The notes beneath the pieces were generated by a model. It saw only the letters and a program-made list of their open reading frames with translations. It made no database searches and had not been told where the DNA came from. Below are positions 35,099 to 43,836 of a stretch of DNA of 64,000 bases, one piece after another; within the stretch, counting starts at the first letter, position 1, and every line of letters starts with the position of its first letter. Origin of the DNA: Sphingobium sp. SCG-1 (GTDB lineage: Bacteria; Pseudomonadota; Alphaproteobacteria; Sphingomonadales; Sphingomonadaceae); contig NZ_CP026372.1 in assembly GCF_002953135.1 (NCBI RefSeq), positions 1,364,001-1,428,000 on the forward strand, read 5' to 3'. The position numbers were made by a program, and so were the translations under genes.

Positions 35099-35994
35099 GC
35101 GGCACTATCGCGCAGCGCGCCGCGCTCGCCAGTGTAGGCGTGGCGTCGGTGCTGCTGGTGCTGAAGGTGATGGCGGTGTCGCGCACCGGATCGGCGGCGA
35201 TGCTGGGGTCGCTGGCAGATACTGGACTGGACTTGATTGCCAGCCTCGTCACCCTGCTGGGCGTGCGCGTGGCGGCGACGCCGGCCGACCACAACCACCG
35301 TTTCGGCCATGGCAAGGCGGAGGCGTTGGCCTCACTGTTCCAAGTGGCGTTGATCGCCGTCGCGGCGGTGGCGATCGGCTGGCGCTCGCTCAATCACTTC
35401 TCCGGCGCGCATCAGGTCGCGTCGGCGGATTACGGCATCGGCGTATCGGTCGTCGCGATGGTGCTGAGCATCGGCCTGATCGCCTATCAGCGCCGAGCCA
35501 TTGCGCAGACCGGATCGCTCGCGATCGGCACCGACAGCCTGCATTATCAATCGGATCTGGTCCTGAACCTGTCCGTCATCGCGGCGCTGGCGCTGGAGCA
35601 ATATGCGGGCATATCTGGCGCGGACCCGGTGTTCGGCGTCGGGATCGCGCTGTGGCTGGCATGGGGAGCATGGAGATCGGCAAACGCCGCCATCGATCAA
35701 CTGATGGACCACGAATGGCCCGTCGCCGAGCGGCAGCACTTCCTGAAGATCGTGGCGCAACATCCTGAATTGAAAGGCATTCATGACGTGCGCACCCGAT
35801 CGAGCGGCGCGCAGCGCTTCGTGCAGTTCCATGTCTGGGTCGACCCCGAGATGACGGTCGCCGAGGCGCATCGGGTGATGGATGAAGTCGAGGCGCGGCT
35901 GGAGAAGGAATTCCCCGGCGTCGAAATTCTGATCCATCCCGATCCCGAAGGCCATGTCGATCCCGATGTTAAGTCCGTGGCCATTTCGCACTGA
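35080..35994 (+). CDS. Cation diffusion facilitator family transporter (FieF-like)
   Basis: Proton-driven export of divalent metals such as zinc or ferrous iron. The 304 residues have six membrane helices. The site in helix 2 reads SLADTGLDL, with Asp where FieF has DxxxD, and helix 5 has HYQSDLVLN (HxxxD). The loop has the HNHRFGHGKAEA motif, and the cytoplasmic C-terminal domain is His/Asp-rich. Either ATG 35080 (inside pdxH) or GTG 35095, which overlaps the pdxH stop as GTGA, may be the start. Confidence 0.93.
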   Translation: MPALPVSGTIAQRAALASVGVASVLLVLKVMAVSRTGSAAMLGSLADTGLDLIASLVTLLGVRVAATPADHNHRFGHGKAEALASLFQVALIAVAAVAIGWRSLNHFSGAHQVASADYGIGVSVVAMVLSIGLIAYQRRAIAQTGSLAIGTDSLHYQSDLVLNLSVIAALALEQYAGISGADPVFGVGIALWLAWGAWRSANAAIDQLMDHEWPVAERQHFLKIVAQHPELKGIHDVRTRSSGAQRFVQFHVWVDPEMTVAEAHRVMDEVEARLEKEFPGVEILIHPDPEGHVDPDVKSVAISH

Positions 35995-36062
35995 GCGGCC
36001 CTTTGCGGCGCGCGGAGGCCATGGCATCAGCGGCGCCATCGTTTCTCATCAGGATGTGAGCC

Positions 36063-36851
36063 ATGCCCGCCATTCCCTTCTACCAGGTCGATGCGTTCGC
36101 CGACGCGTCCTTCACTGGCAATCCGGCGGCGGTGATGCCGCTCGACGCGTGGTTGCCCGACGACATGCTACAGGCGATCGCGGCGGAGAATAATCTGGCG
36201 GAGACGGCATTCACTGTGCCCGATCTGACCGGAGAAGCGGATTACGAACTGCGCTGGTTCACGCCGATGGTGGAAGTCGCGCTGTGCGGTCATGCGACGC
36301 TGGCGAGCGGGCATGTGCTGATCGAGGGTGATGCGATCCGTTTCCGCACGCGCAAGGCAGGCGTGCTTGAAGTGCGGCGCGACGGCGAAGGCTATGCGCT
36401 CGACTTGCCCGCATGGGAGATGGTCGGCAGGGACTTGCCGGAGATCGTGGCGGGCATGGGCGGCGCGCCGGTCGAAACCTATTGGCGCGATGGCGGCTAC
36501 AGCCTGCTCGTCTATGGCAGCGCCGCCGAGATATTGGCGCTGACGCCAGACTTTCACGGCCTGCGTGCGATCGATCCCGGCGACATCCTCTACATCGCGA
36601 CAGCGCCGGGCGACGACACCGACATCATAAGCCGCGTCTTCGCACCGGGCGCAGGGATCAACGAAGACCCGGTGACGGGTTCCGCGCACGCGTTGCTCAC
36701 GGCCTATTGGGCGAAGCGGCTGGGGCGGGACAGCTTCACCGCGTTCCAGGCGAGCCAGCGCGGCGGGCGATTGACATGTCGACTGGCGGGCGGCCGCGCG
36801 GTGTTGGGCGGGCGATGCGCGACGGTGATCGAGGGCGTTTTCCGGGTATGA
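36063..36851 (+). CDS. PhzF-family isomerase/epimerase-like protein
   Basis: 262-residue protein with the two-domain diaminopimelate-epimerase fold used by PhzF. The start is FYQVDAFADASFTGNPAAV, with the conserved catalytic-type Glu in the NLAETAF segment; CGHATLASGHVL and GINEDPVTGSAHALL follow. Most such proteins in non-phenazine producers have no known substrate. It is monocistronic and followed by the remnant of an ATPase gene. Confidence 0.9.
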   Translation: MPAIPFYQVDAFADASFTGNPAAVMPLDAWLPDDMLQAIAAENNLAETAFTVPDLTGEADYELRWFTPMVEVALCGHATLASGHVLIEGDAIRFRTRKAGVLEVRRDGEGYALDLPAWEMVGRDLPEIVAGMGGAPVETYWRDGGYSLLVYGSAAEILALTPDFHGLRAIDPGDILYIATAPGDDTDIISRVFAPGAGINEDPVTGSAHALLTAYWAKRLGRDSFTAFQASQRGGRLTCRLAGGRAVLGGRCATVIEGVFRV

Positions 36852-36859
36852 AGCGGTAG

Positions 36860-37066
36860 GTACGACACTCATCTTCGCCCGTTTTCATGCCGCCCTGGCC
36901 AGAAATATTCGTCACCGATCATGAGCGTCAACATCTGTTCGATGACGCCGTTGCCGAATATGACCGTCTAGTCACGGGGTACAAAGATTTGAGGTATGAG
37001 GTGAAGATCTTGCCGAAGGTCGCGGTGGAGGATCGGGTTGCGTTCGTCCTTCGTCATCTGTGCTGA
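36860..37066 (+). pseudogene. C-terminal remnant of an AAA-family ATPase (AAA_28/NadR-like)
   Basis: From about 36,881 a frame encodes VFMPPWPEIFVTD, then EYDRLVTGYKDLRYEV, LPKVAVEDRVAFVL and a stop at 37066. These are recognisable as the last third of small ATP-binding proteins of roughly 180 residues. The Walker A half is missing: an in-frame TAG at 36857 and the phzF stop at 36851 lie directly upstream. A 59-codon frame from ATG 36887 remains but would not make a working ATPase. Confidence 0.6.
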
Positions 37067-37109
37067 CTATTACGATAATGAAGTCGCGCCTCAGCGAGCG
37101 GAAGACGGG

Positions 37110-38393
37110 CTAAGACGGCTTTGTGATTACCACAGTCTCTGTCTTGGGCGTTGTCGCTGCCGGCGGTGTAGTGGCGGCGGGAGGCGTTGCGCCGGCGGGC
37201 TCGCGAAGCCGCATGCATTCCGCCTTGTTTCCACGCGGCGTGCGCGCGCAGTTCCACAGCGCCCGCTGCAACCCGCTCGCCGCGTCGTGGATATAGCTGA
37301 ATGCCATGCTCGACAGCACGGTCTCGGATATGGGGAACCCCTTCGGTACGATCGCCCGGTCATTCCATGCGAGGATGCGGCATCGGGGTCGTCCGGTGCA
37401 GAACACTGCGGCCATGTTCGCATAGGTCTCCGGCTTCTTCGGATCGAGCAGCAGGATGAAGGCCGTCGCACCCGGCTCGACTGCCATCAGCGTCACGCCG
37501 GACAGTCCGTCCGCGCCCATGCTTGGGCTGATGAGGCGTGCCGTGCCTGCCGCCATCGTTGCGGGGGAAAGCAGGCCAAGGCCACTGCCCGGCAGCATCG
37601 CCAACGCTCCACCCGCACCCTGATGCGCGGGCGATAGGCGCGCGATCTGCACCACCGCCGGTTCATTGCCATCCACTGCCCGGCGGAACGCAGGCGGCGT
37701 GCCCCACCATCCTGTCCAGCGGAAGAACAGATGCGTCTTCACCGCCGCCACCTTGTCCAGGCTGCTGCTCCAATAGGGCACCACCCAATCAGTGTGATAA
37801 TGCGTCGAATAGCCGACCTTGCGATAGACCGATCCCGCCAAAGCCGCCCGCGCCACATCCTGCGCCCGGCTCCATGCGGCGGCGGATGGCGTGCGCGCCA
37901 GCGCCCCGTCGCACGTAAACGTGAACTGGCACCCGGTCTTCCGCTCGGCCCCCTGAAACACCACGCCGCACACCGTCTTGGGGAAGGCGGGATGCCGCAG
38001 CCGGTTCAGCACCACTTGCGCCACCGCCTTCTGGCCCGTAGTGTCGTCGCCCGCCTCATAATAGCCCGCCGCCGCCAGACAATCGATTGCCCGCGCCAGT
38101 GAGTCGGGCGATCCGGCAAAGATGAACGGCCGCGCCGCCGGATTGGGCAGGCGGGAGAAGGGCACCCCCGCGTTGATCTCCTGCGCTTCCTCGGGTTTGA
38201 CTTCGCGCACTACCAGCGGCTCGACAGGAGGCGGCGGGGAAGGGGGGCGCACCAATGGTTCGCGCGGATGCGCCTCGGTCGATACGCCGGAAGCAACGCG
38301 CGCCGAATCGAACTGCGCGACCGCCCCCGGCAGCCCCGCGAACACCAGCAGACCGCCGATCGCGGCCACCCAGTTTTTCAAGCCATCACGCAT
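37110..38393 (-). CDS. Cell wall hydrolase with SleB-type domain
   Basis: 427 residues. A signal-like N-terminus (ending AVAQ near 27) and a Pro-rich linker (about 50-60) precede a Hydrolase_2/SleB domain at about 90-215. That domain starts with the catalytic-type ARAIDCLAAAGYYEAGDD and continues with VAQVVLNRLRHPAFP and YSTHYHTDWVVPYW. A C-terminal Cys-containing module of unknown type and a Pro/Thr tail follow. It likely cuts peptidoglycan in the periplasm. It follows cysK by 18 bp on the same strand. Confidence 0.88.
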   Translation of the reverse strand: MRDGLKNWVAAIGGLLVFAGLPGAVAQFDSARVASGVSTEAHPREPLVRPPSPPPPVEPLVVREVKPEEAQEINAGVPFSRLPNPAARPFIFAGSPDSLARAIDCLAAAGYYEAGDDTTGQKAVAQVVLNRLRHPAFPKTVCGVVFQGAERKTGCQFTFTCDGALARTPSAAAWSRAQDVARAALAGSVYRKVGYSTHYHTDWVVPYWSSSLDKVAAVKTHLFFRWTGWWGTPPAFRRAVDGNEPAVVQIARLSPAHQGAGGALAMLPGSGLGLLSPATMAAGTARLISPSMGADGLSGVTLMAVEPGATAFILLLDPKKPETYANMAAVFCTGRPRCRILAWNDRAIVPKGFPISETVLSSMAFSYIHDAASGLQRALWNCARTPRGNKAECMRLREPAGATPPAATTPPAATTPKTETVVITKPS

Positions 38394-38411
38394 GCCGGAA
38401 CCGCCGTTCGC

Positions 38412-39329
38412 CTACTCCGGCAGGAAGTCCGGCACCGAGAGATAACGCTCACCCGTATCATAATTGAAGCCCAGCACCTTCGCGCCCGCAGGCAACTCCG
38501 GCAGCTTCTGCGCAATCGCCGCCAAAGTCGCGCCCGAAGAAATGCCGACGAATATGCCTTCCTCGGTCGCCGACCGGCGCGCATAATCCTTGGCAACCGC
38601 AGGGTCGACCTGGATTACGCCATCGAGCAACTGCGTATGCAGGTTCGTCGGAATGAAGCCCGCGCCGATACCCTGAATGGGATGCGGCCCCGGCTGCCCG
38701 CCGCTGATGACGGGAGAGAGCGTCGGCTCCACCGCAAACACCTTCAACGCAGGCCATTGCCCTTTCAGCACTTGCGCAACCCCGGTGATATGCCCGCCCG
38801 TGCCGACGCCGGTGACGATGGCGTCCAGCGGCGTCTCGGCAAAATCGGCAAGGATTTCCAGCGCGGTCGTGCGGACATGCACGTCGATGTTCGCCGGATT
38901 CTCGAACTGCTGCGGCATCCACGAGTTCGGCGTCTGGTCGATCAGTTCCAGCGCGCGCTCGATCGCGCCCTTCATGCCCTTCTCGCGCGGCGTGAGGTCG
39001 AACGACGCGCCATAAGCGAGCATCAGCCGCCGCCGCTCGATCGACATGCTCTCGGGCATGACGAGGACCAGCTTATAGCCCTTCACCGCCGCCACCATAG
39101 CCAGGCCCACGCCGGTATTGCCCGATGTCGGCTCGATGATCGTGCCGCCAGGCTTCAGGTCGCCCGTTGCCTCGGCCGCTTCGATCATGGCCAGCGCGAT
39201 GCGATCCTTGATCGACCCGCCGGGGTTCGACCGCTCCGACTTGATCCACACTTCAGCGTCGCCGAACAGGCGGTTCACGCGGATATGGGGCGTGTTGCCG
39301 ATGGTCTCCAATATGCTGGATGCCTTCAT
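38412..39329 (-). CDS. cysK: Cysteine synthase A (O-acetylserine sulfhydrylase)
   Basis: PLP enzyme that makes cysteine from O-acetylserine and sulfide. The 305 residues show the PLP lysine in NPGGSIKDRIALAMIE, the substrate loop EPTSGNTGVGLA, the Gly-rich phosphate site GVGTGGHITGV and the C-terminal SSGATLAAI. The ATG at 39329 overlaps the upstream MFS stop by ATGA and decides the start. CysM-type specificity cannot be fully excluded. Confidence 0.95.
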   Translation of the reverse strand: MKASSILETIGNTPHIRVNRLFGDAEVWIKSERSNPGGSIKDRIALAMIEAAEATGDLKPGGTIIEPTSGNTGVGLAMVAAVKGYKLVLVMPESMSIERRRLMLAYGASFDLTPREKGMKGAIERALELIDQTPNSWMPQQFENPANIDVHVRTTALEILADFAETPLDAIVTGVGTGGHITGVAQVLKGQWPALKVFAVEPTLSPVISGGQPGPHPIQGIGAGFIPTNLHTQLLDGVIQVDPAVAKDYARRSATEEGIFVGISSGATLAAIAQKLPELPAGAKVLGFNYDTGERYLSVPDFLPE

Positions 39330-40651
39330 GTCGTCGTCTCCTTGACCTGCTTTACGGATGGTTCGGGTGATGCTCCGGTCGGCCGTATGTCGGGTGGGTC
39401 GAAGCTGCGTGCAAGCCTGATTTCGGGGAAGAGCCGCGACCATGCAAGCGTTATGATGATCGCGCCGATCCCGCCCGCGATCACCGCCGCAACCGGCCCG
39501 ATCAGCGCAGCGAGAAAGCCCGACTCCGCTTCACCCAGTTCATTGGAGGCGGAGATGGTGAGTTGCGACAGGCTTCCGACGCGTCCACGCATCTCGTCCG
39601 GCGTATGCAACTGGATGAGGGAGGTGCGGACATAGACGGAAATCATGTCCGAACAGCCGAGCACGAGGAGAGCGCCCAGCGCCACCTCAGTTGCAATGTC
39701 ATTGGGGAGAAATGCGGTCAGGCCGAACACGATGGTGGAGGCACCGAATACGACGACAGCGATGAGCATCTTCAGGCCCACTTCCCGCTGCATGGGTCTA
39801 AACGCAAACCACAAAGCGGTCAGGGCCGCGCCGACGGCCGGCGCTGCGGCCAGATGGCCCAGTCCCCTGGAGCCGACGTGCAATATGTCGCGGGCATAGA
39901 TCGGCAGTAGCGCTGTCGCTCCCGCCAGCAACACCGCGAAGAGATCCAGTGTGATCGTCGCAAACAAAAAGCGATTCTGCCGAACATAGGTTAACCCGTC
40001 GATCATCTGCCGGATGGGATGCCGCGTCGTGTCTCGCGCAGCCTGCGGCACCTTGCCGATCATCAGCATGGCGATGAGGGCCACGCCATAAAGCGCTGCG
40101 CTCAAGGCATAGGCACCCCAGGGTGCCGCTGCATAAGCATAGCCACCAACGGCCGGACCGATGATCTGGCCCGACTGCCACGCGACGCTGGATAGGGCGA
40201 TGGCGCGCGGCAACGTCGCCTTGGGCACCAGATTGGGGGCAAGCGCGCCAAAGGCGGGCCCGTTGAACGCCCGGGCAATGCCCACGATCACGGCGATCCC
40301 GAAGATGAGTGGCAGCGATACCCAGCCCTCGTACGTCGCGAAACTCAGCAGCCCCGCGCCCGTGACGAGCAGCAGCAGCGTACATCGCACGATCATGCGC
40401 CGGTCGAAATGATCCGCAACCCATCCCGTCACCGGCGTCAGGAAGAACAGGGGCAGGAACTGCGCCAGCCCTATCAACCCCAGTTGCGCCGCCGCGCCCT
40501 GCGTCCCCATGGTTTCGCGCGCAATGTTATACGCCTGCCAACCGAGCACGATCATCATCGCATATTGTGCCAGCACCGCGCACACACGGCCGATCAGGTA
40601 AGCGCGAAAATTGGCGAAACGCAGCGGATGGTCGGGGGACATCAAGGCCAT
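39326..40651 (-). CDS. MFS transporter (MFS_3/EntS-like)
   Basis: 441 residues with twelve predicted helices. The loop between helices 2 and 3 has GWVADHFDRRMIV and a family-typical RAFNGPAFGALAPNLVP lies in helix 4-5. The start LRFANFRAYLIGRVCA and TPDEMRGRVGSL match the EntS-like exporter subgroup. Substrate unknown; its ATGA coupling to cysK hints at export of cysteine or a related thiol, which is inference. Confidence 0.9.
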   Translation of the reverse strand: MALMSPDHPLRFANFRAYLIGRVCAVLAQYAMMIVLGWQAYNIARETMGTQGAAAQLGLIGLAQFLPLFFLTPVTGWVADHFDRRMIVRCTLLLLVTGAGLLSFATYEGWVSLPLIFGIAVIVGIARAFNGPAFGALAPNLVPKATLPRAIALSSVAWQSGQIIGPAVGGYAYAAAPWGAYALSAALYGVALIAMLMIGKVPQAARDTTRHPIRQMIDGLTYVRQNRFLFATITLDLFAVLLAGATALLPIYARDILHVGSRGLGHLAAAPAVGAALTALWFAFRPMQREVGLKMLIAVVVFGASTIVFGLTAFLPNDIATEVALGALLVLGCSDMISVYVRTSLIQLHTPDEMRGRVGSLSQLTISASNELGEAESGFLAALIGPVAAVIAGGIGAIIITLAWSRLFPEIRLARSFDPPDIRPTGASPEPSVKQVKETTT

Positions 40652-40828
40652 GTCGCCCCTCTAGGCGGTGCACTCGGTGGGGAGCAACATGCTTATGCTT
40701 TGCGCCGGCACGAATCCACTTACATCAGATATCGTCCAGTGAAGCTCTGACTGCCCCTGTCGCTTCCCGGAGAATGTGGCATGGTGTGGTAATACACCCG
40801 AATCATCTTACTCCGGAGATACCGATTG

Positions 40829-42580
40829 ATGCGCCGCCTGCCCGTCGCCCTGTTCCTTGCCGCCGCCACCTTGTCCTTGCCTCTCGTCTCCGCCTGCGCC
40901 GAGGCTCCCGCCAATCAGCAGGCCGTGACCGTCACCGACGCGGGCGCCGCCGACCCGGCATGGGCCGCCTTCTCGCAAAGCTTCCTCGACGGCTATTTCA
41001 AGCGTGATCCGTTCTTCGCCATCTATCAGGGCCGCCATGAATATGACGGCAAGCTGCCCGACTGGAGCGACGCGGGCCTCTCCGCATCGGCGACCTATCT
41101 GAAGGACAGCATCGCCAAAGCCGAAGCGTTCGACCCTAAGAAACTATCCAAGGAGCAGACGTTCGAGCGCGCTTATCTTATCGCCGTTGCGCGCGGCAAG
41201 CTGTTCTGGCTGGCCGACGCGGATCAGCCGCACACTAACCCGGCCTACTATATCGGCAACGGCCTCGACCCCAATGTCTACATCGCGCGGCCCTATGCCG
41301 ATGCCACGACCCGGATGAAGGCGTTCATCGCCTTCGCCCGCAACGTGCCGACGGCAGCGGCGCAGATCAAAGCCAATCTCAAAATGCCGATGCCCCTGAG
41401 CTTCATCGACTATGGCAAGGCCGGGTTCGCTGGACTGGCGAGCTACTATAAGGGTGACGCAAAGACCGCATTCGCGTCCGTGAAAGACCCTGAACTCCAG
41501 AAGCAGTTCGACGAAGCCGCCGCCGCCGCCTCCAAATCGATGAGCGACCTTGCCGACTGGCTCGAAAGCGGCCGCGCCAAGGCTACGCAGGATTTCGCGC
41601 TAGGCCCGGATCGCTTCGCCAAGATGGTGCGCGACACCGAAATGGTTGACGTGTCGCTCGACGAACTCGAACGCATCGGTCAGGCCGACCTCAAGCGCAA
41701 TCAGGATGCGCTGAAAGCTGCCTGCGCCCAATATGCGCCGGGCGCGACCATCCCGGCGTGCTTCGCAAAGATGAATACGCACAAGCCCGAAGGCGGCGTA
41801 GTCGAAGCCGCGCGCAAGCAATTGCCCGGCCTCAAAGCCTTCATTGCGGAGAAGGATCTCGTCTCCATCCCCGGCACCGAAGAAGCGCAGGTTGAGGAGT
41901 CCCCGCCCTATAATCGCCAGAACAGCGCCTATATCGATATCCCCGGCCCCTATGAGAAAGGGTTGCCCTCGGTCTATTATATCTCGCCGCCGGACCCGAG
42001 CTGGTCGAAGGCAGTGCGGGATGGCTATATCCCCGGCGAGAAGGACTTGATGTTCACCTCCGTCCACGAAGTCTGGCCGGGTCACTTCCTGAACTTCCTC
42101 CACGCCAACCGCTCCAAATTCACCTTCGGCAAGGTGTTCGTCGGCTATGCCTTCGCGGAGGGCTGGGCGCATTATACCGAGGAGATGATGTGGGAAGCGG
42201 GCCTCAACAATGGCGACCCGGAGACGCACATCGGCCAGCTCAGCAACGCGCTGCTGCGCAATTGCCGGTTCCTCTCCGCCATAGGCCTGCACGCACGCGG
42301 GATGACGCAGGAGCAGTCGCGCAAGATGTTCGTCGAGCAATGCTATCAGGATGAAGGCAATGCCCGGCAGCAGGCGGCGCGCGGTACTTATGATCCGGCC
42401 TATCTCAATTACACGATGGGCAAGCTGATGATCCGCAAGCTTCGCGAAGACTGGACCAAGGACAAGGGCGGTCGCGCGGCCTGGAAGACGTTCCACGACC
42501 AGTTCCTGAGCTACGGCGGTCCCCCGATCCCCCTCGTCCGCGCACAGATGATGGGCGGCGATCCGAAGGCAGTGTTCTAA
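40829..42580 (+). CDS. DUF885 family lipoprotein, putative metallopeptidase
   Basis: 583 residues with a lipoprotein signal peptide (VSAC lipobox, Cys near 23). The DUF885 body ends with the metal-binding segment TSVHEVWPGHFL, followed by GWAHYTEEMMWE, an arrangement similar to gluzincin peptidases. The ATG at 40829 has GGAG at 40814; an in-frame TTG one codon earlier is less likely. Substrate unknown. It is divergent from the MFS gene. Confidence 0.88.
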   Translation: MRRLPVALFLAAATLSLPLVSACAEAPANQQAVTVTDAGAADPAWAAFSQSFLDGYFKRDPFFAIYQGRHEYDGKLPDWSDAGLSASATYLKDSIAKAEAFDPKKLSKEQTFERAYLIAVARGKLFWLADADQPHTNPAYYIGNGLDPNVYIARPYADATTRMKAFIAFARNVPTAAAQIKANLKMPMPLSFIDYGKAGFAGLASYYKGDAKTAFASVKDPELQKQFDEAAAAASKSMSDLADWLESGRAKATQDFALGPDRFAKMVRDTEMVDVSLDELERIGQADLKRNQDALKAACAQYAPGATIPACFAKMNTHKPEGGVVEAARKQLPGLKAFIAEKDLVSIPGTEEAQVEESPPYNRQNSAYIDIPGPYEKGLPSVYYISPPDPSWSKAVRDGYIPGEKDLMFTSVHEVWPGHFLNFLHANRSKFTFGKVFVGYAFAEGWAHYTEEMMWEAGLNNGDPETHIGQLSNALLRNCRFLSAIGLHARGMTQEQSRKMFVEQCYQDEGNARQQAARGTYDPAYLNYTMGKLMIRKLREDWTKDKGGRAAWKTFHDQFLSYGGPPIPLVRAQMMGGDPKAVF

Positions 42581-42588
42581 AGCCTTGA

Positions 42589-42616
42589 ACCCTCTTCCGT
42601 TTTCGCGGGAGAGGGT
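42589..42616. terminator. Hairpin after the DUF885 gene
   Basis: ACCCTCTTCC and GGGAGAGGGT pair around GTTTTCGC with one mismatch/bulge, 9 bases past the DUF885 stop. There is no clear T run on either side, so termination is uncertain. It separates two convergent genes (DUF885 and the radC fragment). Confidence 0.45.
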
Positions 42617-42623
42617 ACACTGT

Positions 42624-42809
42624 CTACAACAGCCCCAAGGTCCGAAAGCTGCTGTGGCCCTGGCTGCCGATGATGATGTGGTCGTGCACCTGGATATTCA
42701 GCCGCTTGCCCGCTTCCACGATATGTTTCGTGATCTCGATATCCTGACGGCTGGGTTCCGGCGCGCCGCTTGGGTGGTTATGCACCACGCAAGCGCGGTT
42801 TCCAAGTGG
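42624..42809 (-). pseudogene. radC: radC 3' fragment (JAB/MPN domain)
   Basis: The frame reads VVHNHPSG, then PSRQDIEITKHIVEAGKRL, VHDHIIIGSQGHSSFR and LGLL-stop, the unmistakable last ~60 residues of RadC with its metal-binding HNHPSG motif. Upstream an in-frame TAA lies at 42810-42812, and RadC similarity stops at about 42,800. The first two thirds of the gene are absent. Beyond the break lies an AlpA-like gene on the same strand, so the break probably marks the edge of inserted or rearranged DNA. Confidence 0.85.
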
Positions 42810-42891
42810 TTAACTTTTTTGGATAATTTGCTGTGCTCGTCGAAAGTGGTGCCGGTAACCGGGGGCTGCTTTAGATGTCCCATCGTGATCA

Positions 42892-43122
42892 TCACGCTCG
42901 ATCACTCACCGTATCCGACAGTCGCCTTGATGCACGGCAAGGCACCTTATTCGTTTCGTCCCACGCATCAAGGGCATCAATAGGGTACAGGACGGCTTTA
43001 CCAACTTTGACGAAGGACGGGCCAAGACGCATTGCGCGCCAATTTCTGAGTGTTCCGACTGAGATGCCGCCACGGTAGCGCTCAGCGACCTCTTCCGGCG
43101 TAAGGAATTTGTTTTCTGCCAT
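42892..43122 (-). CDS. AlpA-type helix-turn-helix DNA-binding protein
   Basis: 76 residues with the excisionase/MerR-like winged helix: KFLTPEEVAERY, then SVGTLRNWRAMRLGPSFVKVGK and VLYPIDALDAW. Such proteins act as excisionases or regulators on integrative elements. No integrase is visible nearby. It points toward the radC fragment on the same strand, which supports the idea of a mobile-element remnant. Confidence 0.8.
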   Translation of the reverse strand: MAENKFLTPEEVAERYRGGISVGTLRNWRAMRLGPSFVKVGKAVLYPIDALDAWDETNKVPCRASRRLSDTVSDRA

Positions 43123-43396
43123 TGCAGCCTCCCTCGGCAGCGACGGCCAAAGTCGATGTGCCGATTATTACTTAATCGTTGATCGCGGGGCAGTTGACGT
43201 CTGAACACGTCACCTGCGAGCACCACTTCGATCGCGGAGGCCTGTTGCCTCACGGTCCTGCATGGACGTGATGCTATGCAATTTGGGTCTGCGAAAGACG
43301 TTTCAGGCACGCGTCGGGAAAATGGATACGAAGGGCGGCACATTGGTGGATTTACCTTGTTCGCTGGTTTCGATCACCTGCGATGCTAGGTGCGCC
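43123..43396. other. Non-coding stretch in the element remnant
   Basis: About 270 bases upstream of the AlpA-like gene. I see no recognisable gene or repeat. The sequence is less GC-rich than its surroundings and would hold the AlpA-like gene's promoter. Confidence 0.35.
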
Positions 43397-43750
43397 CTAG
43401 GTGCTGCCGAATCCGTGCAGGAGAATTTTTCGCCACACGATTGAAAAGCGATGATGGGCCCGCCGTAGTCGAAAGGCACCTCCCGACCTGAACAGCAAAA
43501 GCGAAACCGCAAGGACCAATCGCATGAATTCGATATCGATGGGCTCTCTCCGGGGCACCGGGCGTGCACTGACGGCGATCCTGCCATCGATTACGTAGCG
43601 GACCTTATCGCTTATGAAATGCAGGAGATGCGCTCTGCAATCCATGATCGTCTTTTGGATCAAGGGCGAAGATAATTCACCTGCAATGGGATAGTTTCGT
43701 TCCATCAGCGAGACGCTGCGTTCAAATCCAGGCACTGCCGCGCCTTTCAT
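43397..43750 (-). CDS. Hypothetical protein, doubtful
   Basis: A 117-codon frame from ATG 43750. Its middle (HFISDKVRYVIDGRIAVSARPV, then VEFM-like EFMRLVLAVSLLLF) reads more like real protein than random sequence, but its C-terminal 25 residues are Arg/His-rich and random-looking. A second minus-strand frame (43303-43587) overlaps it and could be the continuation after a frameshift. No family is recognised. It may be a decaying gene. Confidence 0.3.
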   Translation of the reverse strand: MKGAAVPGFERSVSLMERNYPIAGELSSPLIQKTIMDCRAHLLHFISDKVRYVIDGRIAVSARPVPRREPIDIEFMRLVLAVSLLLFRSGGAFRLRRAHHRFSIVWRKILLHGFGST

Positions 43751-43836
43751 GGGCGGGTTATCTCTTGGATATGGGACGCGCTTCGATCGATGGTCGATCT
43801 TGGTTGGCGCGTCACCTTTCCGAAGGACTATTCGCC

